DNA from: JANNYA01 sp031422315
GTDB taxonomy: Bacteria; Pseudomonadota; Gammaproteobacteria; Xanthomonadales; SZUA-5
Assembly (NCBI GenBank): GCA_031422315.1
Contig: JANOQN010000072.1
Coordinates: forward strand, 35,301 to 99,300
DNA: 64,000 bases
Direction of reading: 5' to 3'
The notes under the pieces are model-generated. The model was not told the DNA's origin. It searched no databases and saw nothing but the letters and a program-made list of their open reading frames with translations. Position numbers and translations under genes: made by a program. Below are positions 52,713 through 61,877 of the stretch, in pieces; position 1 is the stretch's first letter, and every line of letters begins with the position of its first letter.

Positions 52713-53606
52713 ATGTTGAAAGCAACTCTTGTTTTACTGCCTGCGCTGTTTTTGTTGGCGTGCGCTGATAAAACTGCCGCGCCAATGGCTGAAAGCACTG
52801 AAAAAGTAATCGCCCCAGCTGCCATAGCAGAACCTGCTATGCCAACCACCACCGATTTGATTCAAGCGGCCATGAACGGTACGCACCGTTCTGAAGCCAA
52901 CAAAGCGCGTGATATCTATCGCCACCCAATGGAAACGCTGAGCTTTTTTGGCCTGCAAGCGAATATGAATGTTATTGAGATTTCCCCCGGCGGCGGTTGG
53001 TTCACCGAAATTTTAGCGCCAGTGCTGGCTAAATCCGGCAGCTATTCCGCGATCATGAACGACCCAGAAAAAGCCGGCAGCGAACGTGCAAAAGAGTATT
53101 ACGCCAAGCAAAACATGGAGTTAGAGGCCAAATTCAAAGCTAACCCTGAGCTTTACGGCAGCCCGAAAGTGATTGGCATTGATATGAAAGCGCCAATGCT
53201 AGGCGCAGCCGGCAGCGCCGATATGGTGGTGACGTTCCGCAATGTGCATAACTGGACCGGCCAAGGCGCGGAAAAAGCCATGTTTAGAGCTTTTTTTGAC
53301 GTGCTCAAGCCTGGCGGCGTGTTGGGCTTGAAGGAACACCGCGCGGCGGCCGGAACTGATCCTGCGGTAAGCGCAAAGTCGGGCTATATGTCCGAAGAAT
53401 CGGTGATTGCCATCGCCGCTGCTGCAGGTTTTGAGTTGAAAGCGAAATCAGAAATCAATGCCAATCCGAAAGACACGCGCGATCACAAAGAGGGCGTTTG
53501 GACGCTGCCACCTAGCTTGGCGCTGGGTGAAGTCGACAAAGCCAAGTACTTAGCGATCGGCGAAAGTGATCGTATGACGCTGCTGTTTGTTAAACCGGCG
53601 CAGTAG
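52713..53606 (+). CDS. methyltransferase-like lipoprotein
   Basis: ATG 52713 follows GGAG and gives a lipoprotein signal (MLKATLVLLPALFLLAC). The mature protein has the COG4798-like predicted methyltransferase fold: VIEISPGGGWFTEILAPVL (SAM-binding loop), MVVTFRNVHNW, and KPGGVLGLKEHRA. The presence of a Rossmann methyltransferase fold on an exported lipoprotein is typical of this family, though SAM is not expected outside the cytoplasm. Its activity is unproven. Monocistronic; a REP-like doublet follows. Confidence 0.72.
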   Translation: MLKATLVLLPALFLLACADKTAAPMAESTEKVIAPAAIAEPAMPTTTDLIQAAMNGTHRSEANKARDIYRHPMETLSFFGLQANMNVIEISPGGGWFTEILAPVLAKSGSYSAIMNDPEKAGSERAKEYYAKQNMELEAKFKANPELYGSPKVIGIDMKAPMLGAAGSADMVVTFRNVHNWTGQGAEKAMFRAFFDVLKPGGVLGLKEHRAAAGTDPAVSAKSGYMSEESVIAIAAAAGFELKAKSEINANPKDTRDHKEGVWTLPPSLALGEVDKAKYLAIGESDRMTLLFVKPAQ

Positions 53607-53658
53607 TTTGGCGGACTAAATCACCGAATTTTTCAAGACCTTAAACGTCTTTTTCCCT

Positions 53659-53751
53659 CGTCATCCCCGCGCAGGCGGGGACCCAGGTACAGGTGTCTGA
53701 GCTCAACCGAACGCACATGGAGCCTGGGTTCCGGCCTTCGCGGGAATGACG
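53659..53751. repeat. REP-like palindromic doublet
   Basis: CGTCATCCCCGCGCAGGCGG at the left and CGCGGGAATGACG at the right form two facing copies of the common proteobacterial GGAATGACG-type palindrome, with CCCAG/CTGGG inside. It sits between the methyltransferase-like gene and pyrF and may act as a weak terminator. Confidence 0.7.
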
Positions 53752-53799
53752 ACCGTTGAGGATTAGTGCTAGTCAAATTAAATTTTCAAAAGGATCACA

Positions 53800-54516
53800 T
53801 TGAATACTGAATTTACCCCGCGAGATCGGCTCATTTTTGCGCTGGATGTTGATAACCAAGCCGAAGCTTTGGCTTGGGTGGATCGGCTTGGCGATTCAGT
53901 CAACTTTTACAAAATCGGCATGGAGCTACTGACATCCGGGGATTACTTTCACGTGTTGAACGCCCTGGCTGAGCGAGGCAAGCGTGTGTTTGTTGATCTG
54001 AAGTTTTTCGACGTGCCCGCGACGGTCAGCTCCGCTGTCAAAGGGCTCAGCCGCTACCCGGTCGACTTTTGCACAGTGCACGGTAACGACGGCATGATGC
54101 GTGCGGCCGCAGAGGCCAAAGGCAACCTGCAAGTGTTGGCCGTTACCGCGCTGACCAGTTTAGATCAGCGTGATTTGCACGATTTGGGCTTTCAATGTGA
54201 CGCCCGAACCCTAGTTTGCGCGCGCGCAAAAGCCGCGGTTGATTGCGGTATGGATGGCGTAGTGGCGAGCGGACTAGAGGCCAGCGACATCCGCGCGGCA
54301 GTCGGCGATAAGCTGATGATCGTATGCCCCGGCATTCGACCGATCGCCAACACCGACGATCAAAAACGCGTGGTCGATGTGAGCCAAGCATTTGCAAACG
54401 GCGCGGATTTTATTGTCGTCGGGCGGCCGATTCGGCAAGCCGAAGCCCCAAAGGCCGCCGCTGAAACCATGCAAGCTTTGATTCAAAGTGCGCTAGCGTT
54501 GCGTGCAGCATCATGA
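53800..54516 (+). CDS. pyrF: orotidine 5'-phosphate decarboxylase
   Basis: TTG 53800 follows AAGGATC. The 238-residue TIM barrel has FALDVDN at the N-terminus, the catalytic DLKFFDVPATV (KxxD motif), TVHGNDG, and the phosphate-binding CPGIRP and IVVGRPI. It completes UMP synthesis. Its 3' end overlaps ratA by 4 nt (ATGA). Full length. Confidence 0.94.
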   Translation: MNTEFTPRDRLIFALDVDNQAEALAWVDRLGDSVNFYKIGMELLTSGDYFHVLNALAERGKRVFVDLKFFDVPATVSSAVKGLSRYPVDFCTVHGNDGMMRAAAEAKGNLQVLAVTALTSLDQRDLHDLGFQCDARTLVCARAKAAVDCGMDGVVASGLEASDIRAAVGDKLMIVCPGIRPIANTDDQKRVVDVSQAFANGADFIVVGRPIRQAEAPKAAAETMQALIQSALALRAAS

Positions 54517-54989
54517 CCACAAGGTTAGAGCGCCAAGCGATTGTTGGCTGCCCACCGGCGCTGATGTTCACTTTAGTCAATCACATTCAAGCTTACCCAC
54601 GCTGGTTTCCGTGGTGTGATGACGCACGAGTTCTGCAATCTTTTGTAGATGACAACGGCCAGCGCGTTATTGACGCCGAACTATCCGTGCGGCTGGCTGG
54701 CGTATCGCTGAAGTTCTCGACTCGCAATCTAGTTAGCCCTGATCACAGTATCGAGCTGAGCCTTATCGACGGCCCGTTTGAAGCTTTTAATGGTGCGTGG
54801 CAGTTCGAACCGCTTGGCATCTCCGGCTGTAGAGTTCGGCTATCGCTGGCGTTTTCGATGAAGCAAGGCTCGGTGGTGGCATCAGCTGCGAAATTGGCAG
54901 TCGGCGCACTGGCCGATCGCTTGGTCGATGATTTTATTAAAGTCGCTAAGAAGGAAATGGCGCTGGGCGAAGCGGGCTCGGCGCGCTAG
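54513..54989 (+). CDS. ratA: RatA/COQ10-like START-domain protein
   Basis: The 158-residue SRPBCC protein starts RQAIVGCPPALMFTLVNHIQAYPRWFPWCDDARVL, the family signature, and later has LIDGPFEAFNGAWQFEPLG and LSLAFSMKQG. RatA-type proteins bind ubiquinone (Coq10 role) and in E. coli interfere with ribosome subunit joining. RnfH (RatB) normally follows directly; here it lies 3.8 kb downstream. Overlaps pyrF by 4 nt. Confidence 0.88.
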   Translation: MTTRLERQAIVGCPPALMFTLVNHIQAYPRWFPWCDDARVLQSFVDDNGQRVIDAELSVRLAGVSLKFSTRNLVSPDHSIELSLIDGPFEAFNGAWQFEPLGISGCRVRLSLAFSMKQGSVVASAAKLAVGALADRLVDDFIKVAKKEMALGEAGSAR

Positions 54990-55072
54990 GAATTACGATT
55001 TGTCGGGGAAACCATGACGAATGACCCAGCTTGAGATATAGCGATTGGATTTTCACTTCGCTACACTCGCGC

Positions 55073-56965
55073 ATGAAAATTTTCTCGCCTAATTCGTGGA
55101 CATGTCAGTGCGCATTCGCCCTAATTCTTTTGATTTTTTCAGCGAGCGCTTTTAGCTATGACCACGCCACCCAAAAGCTCAATCTAGGCTCGATTGATTT
55201 CACCCCAAATGGAACTCAGCCGGGCTTAGCGTCCGGCATTATCGGAAACGATAGCTGCGAAGGCTGCCACCAGGGTGATGCCGCAGACGAATCGCAAATG
55301 CCTTATCCAACTTGGTCAGGTTCAATGATGGCGAACGCAGCGCGCGATCCGATGTTTTGGGCCGCAGTTGACGTAGCCAATTATGACGCCCCAGGCATTG
55401 GGGATTTTTGCATACGCTGCCACGCACCGAATGCATGGCTCGGTGGTCGGGTACGTAAAAATGGCGTAGGCGGCTTGATCGATGGAAGCAACGGCTGCCT
55501 ACTCGGAGGCGATCAAGCTGCTCGAGACGGCAAGCTAAATGATTACTCGGGAATAGGCTGCCATTTTTGCCACCGAACCATGGCGACTGGCCCGCTCGGG
55601 CAATCTGCACTGACCTTTAACGCCAATATTTGGCTAGATGACACACTTAACTGCACAGAAAACGGCCAAAGCGCGGGCGGGCCTTGTCGTCGCGGCCCAT
55701 ACCGCTACCCAGACGTAACGCCTACCGGACCGATCGCGCGACCACCGCACGGCTGGAAGCAGGACATGAGCTACAAAGACAGCGCATATTGCGGGACTTG
55801 CCATGACATCAGCTCCCCCGAAATCGCAGCCGGGCCGTTCAAGACATTGATTTTAAACACCGGCGTCAACAGCGGCGCTGCCTTTCCGATTGACCGAACC
55901 TATAGCGAATGGCTGCAAAGCGATTACAGTGACGTTTTGTTCCGAGACGGCGTTGAAAACGGTGGACCATCAAGCGGCAATCGATACGGCGAAACCTGCC
56001 AAAGCTGCCACATGCGGATTTCAAAACAAAGCACTGCGCGCGCCTGCAATTTTAACGATCCGGGCACCCGCACTGACAACCTAGCGGTCCACGAATTTGC
56101 CGGCAGCAACGGCTTTATGGTCAGTACGTTGAAATCGCTATACGGCGCAGCGCTTGAGCGCGAATCAGCGTTTGATCGATCGCTTGCGTGGATCAACGAT
56201 AACCTGACAAGTCGTTCCGCTCAAATCGCAGTTAACACGCAGCCGTTGAGCGCAGGCGCAGCCACGCTTAACGCGAGTGTCCGAGTTACTAATTTAACGG
56301 GCCACAAACTGCCGGGCGGCTACAGTGAAGGCCGTAGAATGTGGATCAATTTCGTAGTGACTGATGCGAACAGTGCCGTTATTTTTGAATCAGGTGCCTA
56401 CAATCCATCGACCGCAGTACTTACCACAGATGCGCAAGTTAAGATTTATGAGTCAAAACACGGCGTGTGGCAGCGTTTTGGCAACACTGGCGTCTGCGTA
56501 ACGCAAGAAAATGGAACCGGGCGCAAGCTTTTTAACATGGTGTTAAATAACTGTATCGCGAAAGACAATCGCATTCCGCCATTAGGATTTAGAGGAGGCA
56601 CGAATATTGAAACGCAACCCGTTAACTACAGCTACCCAGAAACATCGCCTGGGTCAGGCAAGCTCGTCAATTTTGATACGACGAATTACAGCGTTTTGAT
56701 TCCTGCAAATGCGGTTCGGCCGATTCGCGCCACTGCAACGCTTAAATTTCAAGTTATGAGCAAAGATTATGCTGACTTTCTAAAAACTGAAGCCACCAGC
56801 AATAACTTTCAAACGGAAAACCAATTGTGCAATCGAACTTCAGACGTTGGCCCAGCCGACAAATCACGTGGGGAATTTATGTTTGATGCGTGGAATGCTA
56901 ATGGTAAAAGTGCACCCGTCAATATGGTAAGTGCAAGCAGCATGGCAGCGAGCGCAAGAAACTGA
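55073..56965 (+). CDS. exported five-haem cytochrome c
   Basis: ATG 55073 gives a signal peptide (MKIFSPNSWTCQCAFALILLIFSASAFS). Five CxxCH haem sites follow: CEGCH (62), CIRCH (113), CHFCH (163), CGTCH (240) and CQSCH (309). The second half has TGHKLPGGYSEGRRMWINFVV and RIPPLGFRGG, common in multihaem cytochromes of the cytochrome c554 group. It should move electrons in the periplasm or at the outer surface. It is the first of three exported-protein genes between ratA and rnfH. Substrate unknown. Confidence 0.8.
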   Translation: MKIFSPNSWTCQCAFALILLIFSASAFSYDHATQKLNLGSIDFTPNGTQPGLASGIIGNDSCEGCHQGDAADESQMPYPTWSGSMMANAARDPMFWAAVDVANYDAPGIGDFCIRCHAPNAWLGGRVRKNGVGGLIDGSNGCLLGGDQAARDGKLNDYSGIGCHFCHRTMATGPLGQSALTFNANIWLDDTLNCTENGQSAGGPCRRGPYRYPDVTPTGPIARPPHGWKQDMSYKDSAYCGTCHDISSPEIAAGPFKTLILNTGVNSGAAFPIDRTYSEWLQSDYSDVLFRDGVENGGPSSGNRYGETCQSCHMRISKQSTARACNFNDPGTRTDNLAVHEFAGSNGFMVSTLKSLYGAALERESAFDRSLAWINDNLTSRSAQIAVNTQPLSAGAATLNASVRVTNLTGHKLPGGYSEGRRMWINFVVTDANSAVIFESGAYNPSTAVLTTDAQVKIYESKHGVWQRFGNTGVCVTQENGTGRKLFNMVLNNCIAKDNRIPPLGFRGGTNIETQPVNYSYPETSPGSGKLVNFDTTNYSVLIPANAVRPIRATATLKFQVMSKDYADFLKTEATSNNFQTENQLCNRTSDVGPADKSRGEFMFDAWNANGKSAPVNMVSASSMAASARN

Positions 56966-56967
56966 TA

Positions 56968-57540
56968 ATGAAGACTTGGCTCCTATGCTTGATCATTTCT
57001 TTCGCTACAGGCTGCGCGAATCAATTGGGAACGAACCCCTTAGAGAAAAAACCAAACTCTGTATTCAAACCTTCAGGTTTTGTTTTAGTTCGAGAGTACG
57101 TCGACAGTATCAAGACTGACGCAGGGGATCAGTATCAAAAAATCCAGTACGGCTGGGACTATGATTTGGGTTCAGCGAAAATCATCACGTATTCAATGGA
57201 CGGCAAATTACTCTCGACTGAGGTGGCGAACGATTTAACCTTGAACACCTCTGAGGCTGAGCTGGCGTACGCGTTTGAGCTTGTTCGTTCAAGCCCTAAG
57301 TTAAAAATTGCTAGCGCTAGACCAGATGCGACCATCTACGGTGGGTTTTCTTACCGCAACGCGTCTGATCAAAGCCCTGCCGCCGTTTATTGCCGCGCGA
57401 AATCTCGCTGTATACATGTGTTGATCTCAGGCGGCATTGCCGGCGAAATACTTTACGGGCATGCCATTGTTGATTTAGCGAGCGGAAAAGTTGTGGACCC
57501 AGAATTTATTACCGTAAGCAGCCCGAGCCAAAAAAAATAA
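56968..57540 (+). CDS. lipoprotein of unknown function
   Basis: The 190-residue protein starts MKTWLLCLIISFATGC, a lipoprotein signal with the modification Cys at 16. Later segments (GFVLVREYVDSIKTDAGDQY, YGGFSYRNASDQSPAA) show no known family. It starts 2 nt after the cytochrome stop, so the two are one transcriptional unit. The neighbours suggest a role in the same extracytoplasmic pathway. Confidence 0.7.
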   Translation: MKTWLLCLIISFATGCANQLGTNPLEKKPNSVFKPSGFVLVREYVDSIKTDAGDQYQKIQYGWDYDLGSAKIITYSMDGKLLSTEVANDLTLNTSEAELAYAFELVRSSPKLKIASARPDATIYGGFSYRNASDQSPAAVYCRAKSRCIHVLISGGIAGEILYGHAIVDLASGKVVDPEFITVSSPSQKK

Positions 57541-57648
57541 GTTTGCCCAGTAATTTAACCGAAAGATTTAGTCCAAATCGTTTAGCCCAAATAATTTAGC
57601 GAAGGTTGTTAAATTAGTCCCTTCATTTTCTTCATACCGGAGCAAACA

Positions 57649-58815
57649 ATGACCTACAAAAACACGCTGGTTTTAGCTGCCTTGACATTATTTCTTAGCT
57701 GCAACTTGAAGGCTGCGAGCCCAGTTTGTATCGCGGCAGCGAATGAAAACAAAGTTTCATGGCCAAATGCGGAAAATCCAGTTTGGGAAATGTGCTGGCT
57801 AAGGCCGACACGTTCATCAGGCGCGCGCGGCTCAGGGTTGGAGCTGCGCAATGTGCACTTCCGCGGCTTACTCGTCATGAAGCGCTCACACGCGCCAATT
57901 TTGTTTGCTGAATACAGGAACTCTGGTCTTTGTTACCGGGATTGGAAAGATACGGAAGCCTCCATGCTTGTGGAGCCTGCAGTAAGGAATGTATTGGGTA
58001 CGCCTGCGATTTTTAGCTCAACTACGAGCTGTGATATCTCCGCGAGCCCAACCGCGTCATTTGGGCTTTGCCCGTTCGGCGTTCCCGGCAGAACTTCTCA
58101 AGATTGCAATGGCGGCGGCGTTGCCATCGAAAACCTAGCGGCAAACGCTGGTTTCCGAATCACCGCTCAATATGAGGCAGCCTGGTATAAATATACCTCA
58201 CGCTATGTTTTTAGCCCAAATGGTGATATCGGCGTCGAGTTTGGTTTCGGTAACTCAGATGGCACGAATAACGACTTAACGCATTGGCATCACAACTATT
58301 GGCGCTTTGACTTTGATATTGATGGTGCTGACCGCGATCAAATTAGCTTAAACGGCACGAAGTTAAGCACCGAGTTTGCTGCGCTTCGGAATGAACGTGA
58401 AGTCTATGCAATAACGGATAGTGCTGGTCAATTTGGCTATCAAATTAGCCCAGGTGCAAACGATTTGCTTTTTCCAGCAAACGAATCCGGCCGCAATTTC
58501 CACACTTCCGATATTATTGGAACGCGCTACATCGCCAATGAATACACTGATCGCGGTACAACCAATAATTTAAATGACTGCACCATGCTCTCGAGTAATT
58601 TGGCTAATGGTGCCAGCATTGATAACACCGATGTGGTGGTGTATTACCGCTCGTCAGTAAGAGATTCAACTGCAAATAATTGGGCTCTACCCGCGGGCGG
58701 ATTTGCACCGCAAGATTCTATGGTGTGCAAACGCGGTGGACCCACCTTGCAGCTTATTGGCAATTTCCCAATTGCCGCCGGTGACTTTAGCGTGTTTAAA
58801 GATTCGCTCGAATAG
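57649..58815 (+). CDS. exported copper-amine-oxidase-like protein
   Basis: The 388-residue protein has a signal peptide (LVLAALTLFLSCNLKAAS). The mature part recalls the catalytic half of copper amine oxidases: ENPVWEMCWLRPTRSSG, GLELRNVHFRGLLVMKRSHAP, then HWHHNYWRFDFDIDG (the HxHxxYW region) and a late DNTDVVVYYRSSVRDS strand. The TPQ-forming Asn-Tyr-Asp/Glu site is not evident, so it may be an inactive or distinct homologue. It ends FSVFKDSLE, close to the GFE-type tail. It lies just downstream of the lipoprotein gene. Confidence 0.55.
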   Translation: MTYKNTLVLAALTLFLSCNLKAASPVCIAAANENKVSWPNAENPVWEMCWLRPTRSSGARGSGLELRNVHFRGLLVMKRSHAPILFAEYRNSGLCYRDWKDTEASMLVEPAVRNVLGTPAIFSSTTSCDISASPTASFGLCPFGVPGRTSQDCNGGGVAIENLAANAGFRITAQYEAAWYKYTSRYVFSPNGDIGVEFGFGNSDGTNNDLTHWHHNYWRFDFDIDGADRDQISLNGTKLSTEFAALRNEREVYAITDSAGQFGYQISPGANDLLFPANESGRNFHTSDIIGTRYIANEYTDRGTTNNLNDCTMLSSNLANGASIDNTDVVVYYRSSVRDSTANNWALPAGGFAPQDSMVCKRGGPTLQLIGNFPIAAGDFSVFKDSLE

Positions 58816-58838
58816 CGAGCATTCGATTACCCGCACTC

Positions 58839-59237
58839 ATGCATAACTCCCCTGAGCTGCTTGCTAGCAGTGACATCCAGGTGGAATTCGCGCTCGCCCT
58901 GCCCTCACGGCAATGGCTGTACGCGCTAAAACTTGCAGCCGGCGCAACCGCTTTGGAAGCCGCCGCAATGGGATTGGCGAAAATTGCCGCAGATGCCCTG
59001 AGTGCAGCAGCGTTTTCAAATGCTATCGCCATGCTGCCTGACTCGCCGTGGCAGGCTAGCAGCTGGCGCTTAGGTATATTCTCCAAGCCGTGCGCATACG
59101 ATTGCAAGCTTCAATCGGGAAATCGCGTCGAATTGTATCGCCCGCTGCAAATTGACCCGATGCAAAGCCGCAGATCACGGGCAAAGCAAGCTGCAAAACA
59201 GCAATTAAGCACAGCAAACGCTCGCAGAACTAGCTGA
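58839..59237 (+). CDS. rnfH: RnfH (RatB)-family protein
   Basis: The 132-residue protein has the ubiquitin-like RnfH pattern: VEFALALPSRQWLYALKLAAG, then LGIFSKPCAYDCKLQSGNRVELYRPLQIDPMQSRR with the invariant GDRVEIYRPL-type end. A 25-residue Ala-rich insert lies between the two blocks, and the C-terminus is an extended basic tail (RAKQAAKQQLSTANARR). RnfH genes usually follow ratA; here they are separated by three exported-protein genes. Function unclear. Confidence 0.8.
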   Translation: MHNSPELLASSDIQVEFALALPSRQWLYALKLAAGATALEAAAMGLAKIAADALSAAAFSNAIAMLPDSPWQASSWRLGIFSKPCAYDCKLQSGNRVELYRPLQIDPMQSRRSRAKQAAKQQLSTANARRTS

Positions 59238-59277
59238 CTTGCGCTAAGTTAACGGTAGCGAATTTCGTGAGTTTTAT

Positions 59278-60723
59278 ATGTCCGTCAGCCAGCCTAATTT
59301 TTACCTCAATGAGCTTCCGAGCAATCTGGATTGGGTTAACTGCGCGCCGATTGCGCTCGCTAATCTGCGTGGCCGGGTCACGCTGCTTTACTTTTTCTGC
59401 AGCTCGTCTAACTATTGCCAGCAGCTCAATAGTGAGATCAAGCAGCTAGAAGCGAAGTTTCATGATGGGCTCAACGTCATCGGCGTGCACACGCCCAAGT
59501 TTAGCTATGAAAGCGATAGTGCGAACGTGCTGAAATGCGTGAATCGCTGGTTGATTCGCCACCCGGTTATTAACGATGCGCACTGGCAGCTTTGGCGCAT
59601 GCTTAATATTGAAGCGTGGCCGACAGTGGTGCTGCTGGATGCAGAAGGCAAACTCAGCGGCGTGTATTTTGGCGATGGTCACAAAGCCGAGCTGGAGAGC
59701 CGCATCAATCAGCTGCTTAACGATGCGCATATGCGCGGCATACGCAGCAAAGAAGCGCCGCCGAGCGTCAAAAAGCCCGAAACCAGCAGCTTTTTGAGCT
59801 TCCCGAGCCACGTCATTGCCGGCGTTGATCGATTGTATGTATCCGACACCGGGCACAACCGGGTAGTTGAAATGAGTTTTGAAGGCCAGGTGACTCGAAT
59901 TTTTGGTTCCGGCAACGCCGGGCTTTGGGATGGCCGCGGTATTGAAACCGGCTTCAACGGCCCAACCGGGCTGTGCATGGGCAAAGATGAGTTATTTATC
60001 TGCGATACCGGCAATCATGTAATCCGACGCGTTCGGCTAGCAGCGCAAGATCAAGTCGATACGATTGCCGGAACCGGCCGCGCAGCAATTGGTTTGAGCG
60101 ATCCAGGCGCGGCGCGCGCAGTCGCGATGTCGGCACCGACCGGCTGTATGTGGACGCAAGACAAGCTATTCGTCACCCAAAGCGGCCAGCATCAAATCTG
60201 GATGGTGGATTTAATTCGCAACACCGCGCGCAAAATTGCCGGCAGCGGGCAAGACGCGCTAGCCGATGGCAGCGCCGCCATGTGCGCATTCTCAAAGCCA
60301 AACGGCATAACGCTTGCGCGCGACGGCATCTACATCAGCGACGCCAACAATTCAGCGATACGGCATATCTCACTCACTGATTTTTCCGTGCGCACGGTCA
60401 TTGGCGAAGGCACGTTTGAATTTGGCGATATCGAGGGTGCATCTGCGGGCGCCCGCTTACAGCACCCCGGCAGCGTGTGTTTTGATGCCACTCGCAATGT
60501 CATCTGGATTGCCGATAGCTACAACAACAAGATAAAAGTCTTCTCAATTGCGAAAAACGAAGTCAAAACGCTCAACGTAAATTACAAACTGCACGAACCA
60601 ACCGGCCTAACCCTGGCCGACAATGCGCTATGGATCGTCAACACCAACGCACATGAGCTGCTGCGGCTTGATCTAAAAACCGGCAAGCTCGGCCGGATTA
60701 ATGTAGCGGAGCCTGAGCGGTAG
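59278..60723 (+). CDS. NHL-repeat protein with N-terminal thioredoxin-like domain
   Basis: The 481-residue protein resembles NHLRC2: an N-terminal thioredoxin-like domain (about 20-150; GRVTLLYFFCSSSNYCQQL with two cysteines, FEAWPT-like WPTVVLLDAEG cis-Pro), then NHL repeats forming a beta-propeller (LYVSDTGHNRVVEMSF, LFICDTGNHVIRRVRL, IYISDANNSAIRHISL, IWIADSYNNKIKVF). No signal peptide, so probably cytoplasmic. Its role is unknown, though the family is linked to redox or protein interaction. Followed by a terminator at 60865. Confidence 0.8.
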   Translation: MSVSQPNFYLNELPSNLDWVNCAPIALANLRGRVTLLYFFCSSSNYCQQLNSEIKQLEAKFHDGLNVIGVHTPKFSYESDSANVLKCVNRWLIRHPVINDAHWQLWRMLNIEAWPTVVLLDAEGKLSGVYFGDGHKAELESRINQLLNDAHMRGIRSKEAPPSVKKPETSSFLSFPSHVIAGVDRLYVSDTGHNRVVEMSFEGQVTRIFGSGNAGLWDGRGIETGFNGPTGLCMGKDELFICDTGNHVIRRVRLAAQDQVDTIAGTGRAAIGLSDPGAARAVAMSAPTGCMWTQDKLFVTQSGQHQIWMVDLIRNTARKIAGSGQDALADGSAAMCAFSKPNGITLARDGIYISDANNSAIRHISLTDFSVRTVIGEGTFEFGDIEGASAGARLQHPGSVCFDATRNVIWIADSYNNKIKVFSIAKNEVKTLNVNYKLHEPTGLTLADNALWIVNTNAHELLRLDLKTGKLGRINVAEPER

Positions 60724-60864
60724 CAATTTTTTAGATGGTACTGGACTCGCTCGGATTTTGAGCAAAGTTTAAGGCATTGGCACTGTATTTTTATGGCCGC
60801 GATAGCGGCTGGATTTGTTTAGTTCTATTAAATAACATGAATTTGAGTTTAGCCTTAAACATGG

Positions 60865-60896
60865 AAAACCAGCAGTTTAAGGTTGCTGGTTTTTTG
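60865..60896 (+). terminator. intrinsic terminator after the NHL gene
   Basis: AAAACCAGCA pairs with TGCTGGTTTT around GTTTAAGGT, then TTTTTTG. It works on the plus strand and, with its A tract, on the minus strand too. The flanking 60897-61083 hold no protein gene. Confidence 0.85.
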
Positions 60897-60946
60897 ATTT
60901 GCTTTTTGTTTAAGAAAAAATCGCGGTAAAGTCGTCCGGTTACACA

Positions 60947-60979
60947 GATCCGGACGTGCACTACTAACGCATCCGGCGC
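60947..60979 (-). ncRNA. group II intron domain V-like hairpin (remnant)
   Basis: On the minus strand GCGCCGGATGCG, TTAGTAG, TGCACGTCCGGATC folds as a 33-nt hairpin close to the conserved domain V of group II introns (common form GAGCCGTATGCG..CGCACGTACGGTTC); the CGC triad recalls class C introns. No reverse transcriptase gene or other intron domain is seen nearby, so at most a decayed remnant. Confidence 0.35.
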
Positions 60980-61083
60980 CTACATCGAATTATAACGCGA
61001 AACGTTTGTAGGGATAGGGATGCACGATTTTGCATGAAGGACTCCACTATTTGACCCAGCGATTGAAGCGCGCCCACGGTAGG

Positions 61084-61278
61084 TTATGTTTTTGGCTCCG
61101 CCTTCGCGAGACTGAGCGTACGACACTTTACATCTGCATTCTCTAACGTGTTGTTGCCACCTTTTGAACGGGCGGTTTTGTGATCAATCTGGATTTCAAT
61201 ACGACTTGGCGTTACTTTGAGCATTAGGTTTGGTGTGCGGCTTTTGGGTCTTGTTTCAAGCCTTAAATTCAGGCTCAA
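61084..61278 (-). pseudogene. displaced HNH-type toxin tip remnant
   Basis: The minus-strand frame ends with an HNH-like motif: IEIQIDHKTARSKGGNNTLENADVKCRT. Such tails are common C-terminal tips of RHS and other polymorphic toxins. The expected second metal-binding CxxC is lost (KCRTLSLAKA), and no start or leading core is present. It overlaps the end of the next gene upstream. It is a relic of an earlier RHS toxin tip. Confidence 0.5.
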
Positions 61279-61543
61279 AAAAGTCAGAAAATTCTTTTTC
61301 GTGAGCCTCTATTGCTTCCAATTCACTCGCATACCATTGACTGCGATAAGTAATAGACTCTTCAGCAAACAATTCGATTTGACGCTTGTCTGCAAGGATA
61401 ATTTGCGAACTTGAAAATGGCATATAGAAAAAATCCGCATTTTGAATCGCAAATCTCTTTTCTTCGATACTCTCAAAACATACAAATCGAACCACTTGAG
61501 TGGAACTTAGTCGTTTCCAAATTTTCGTTTCTTTGTAAATCAC
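61256..61543 (-). CDS. immunity-like protein for displaced toxin tip
   Basis: GTG 61543 overlaps the stop of the upstream 99-codon frame (GTGA). The 95-residue product is acidic toward its C-terminus (AIEAHEKEFSDFFEPEF) with aromatic, soluble character, typical of immunity proteins. No family recognised. Position directly after a toxin-tip-like frame and the 4-nt overlap are the main evidence. Confidence 0.5.
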   Translation of the reverse strand: MIYKETKIWKRLSSTQVVRFVCFESIEEKRFAIQNADFFYMPFSSSQIILADKRQIELFAEESITYRSQWYASELEAIEAHEKEFSDFFEPEFKA

Positions 61544-61839
61544 TTCTTTTTCTCAATTGGTGTCCAACGCCCAGACTGCACTCGACTTTGCGTATTGGCT
61601 CTTGTATTTTTAAATTGCGTAAAAATTCTCCCGTCGTTATTTGTTATTACAACCCGATCGCTTTTAACAGGGACTTTATTTCCTGCATCGGTGTCGCGAA
61701 AAGTTATCCCTTGGTTAACGGCTCTATTAGCATCACCAACGCTCTGACCTTTATCTCCATCCAGGTCTAAGCTATTTCCGTCACAATTATTGACATGGCA
61801 ATGTAGCTCAGATTTTGGGTCGTTGCGGTGAACAAGCAC
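61540..61839 (-). pseudogene. displaced RHS toxin tip (orphan C-terminal fragment)
   Basis: This frame starts within a truncated region (in-frame stop 3 codons upstream of GTG 61839) and encodes HRNDPKSELHCHVNNCDG, then VVITNNDGRIFTQFKNTRA, then a QSGRWTP end. The composition and ending resemble C-terminal tips of polymorphic toxins. No RHS core precedes it. It lies between two immunity-like genes, as expected for tips displaced by recombination. Confidence 0.45.
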
Positions 61840-61877
61840 TCGTTGCTATTTATAAAAAGCGCGCACATTGCGATGAT

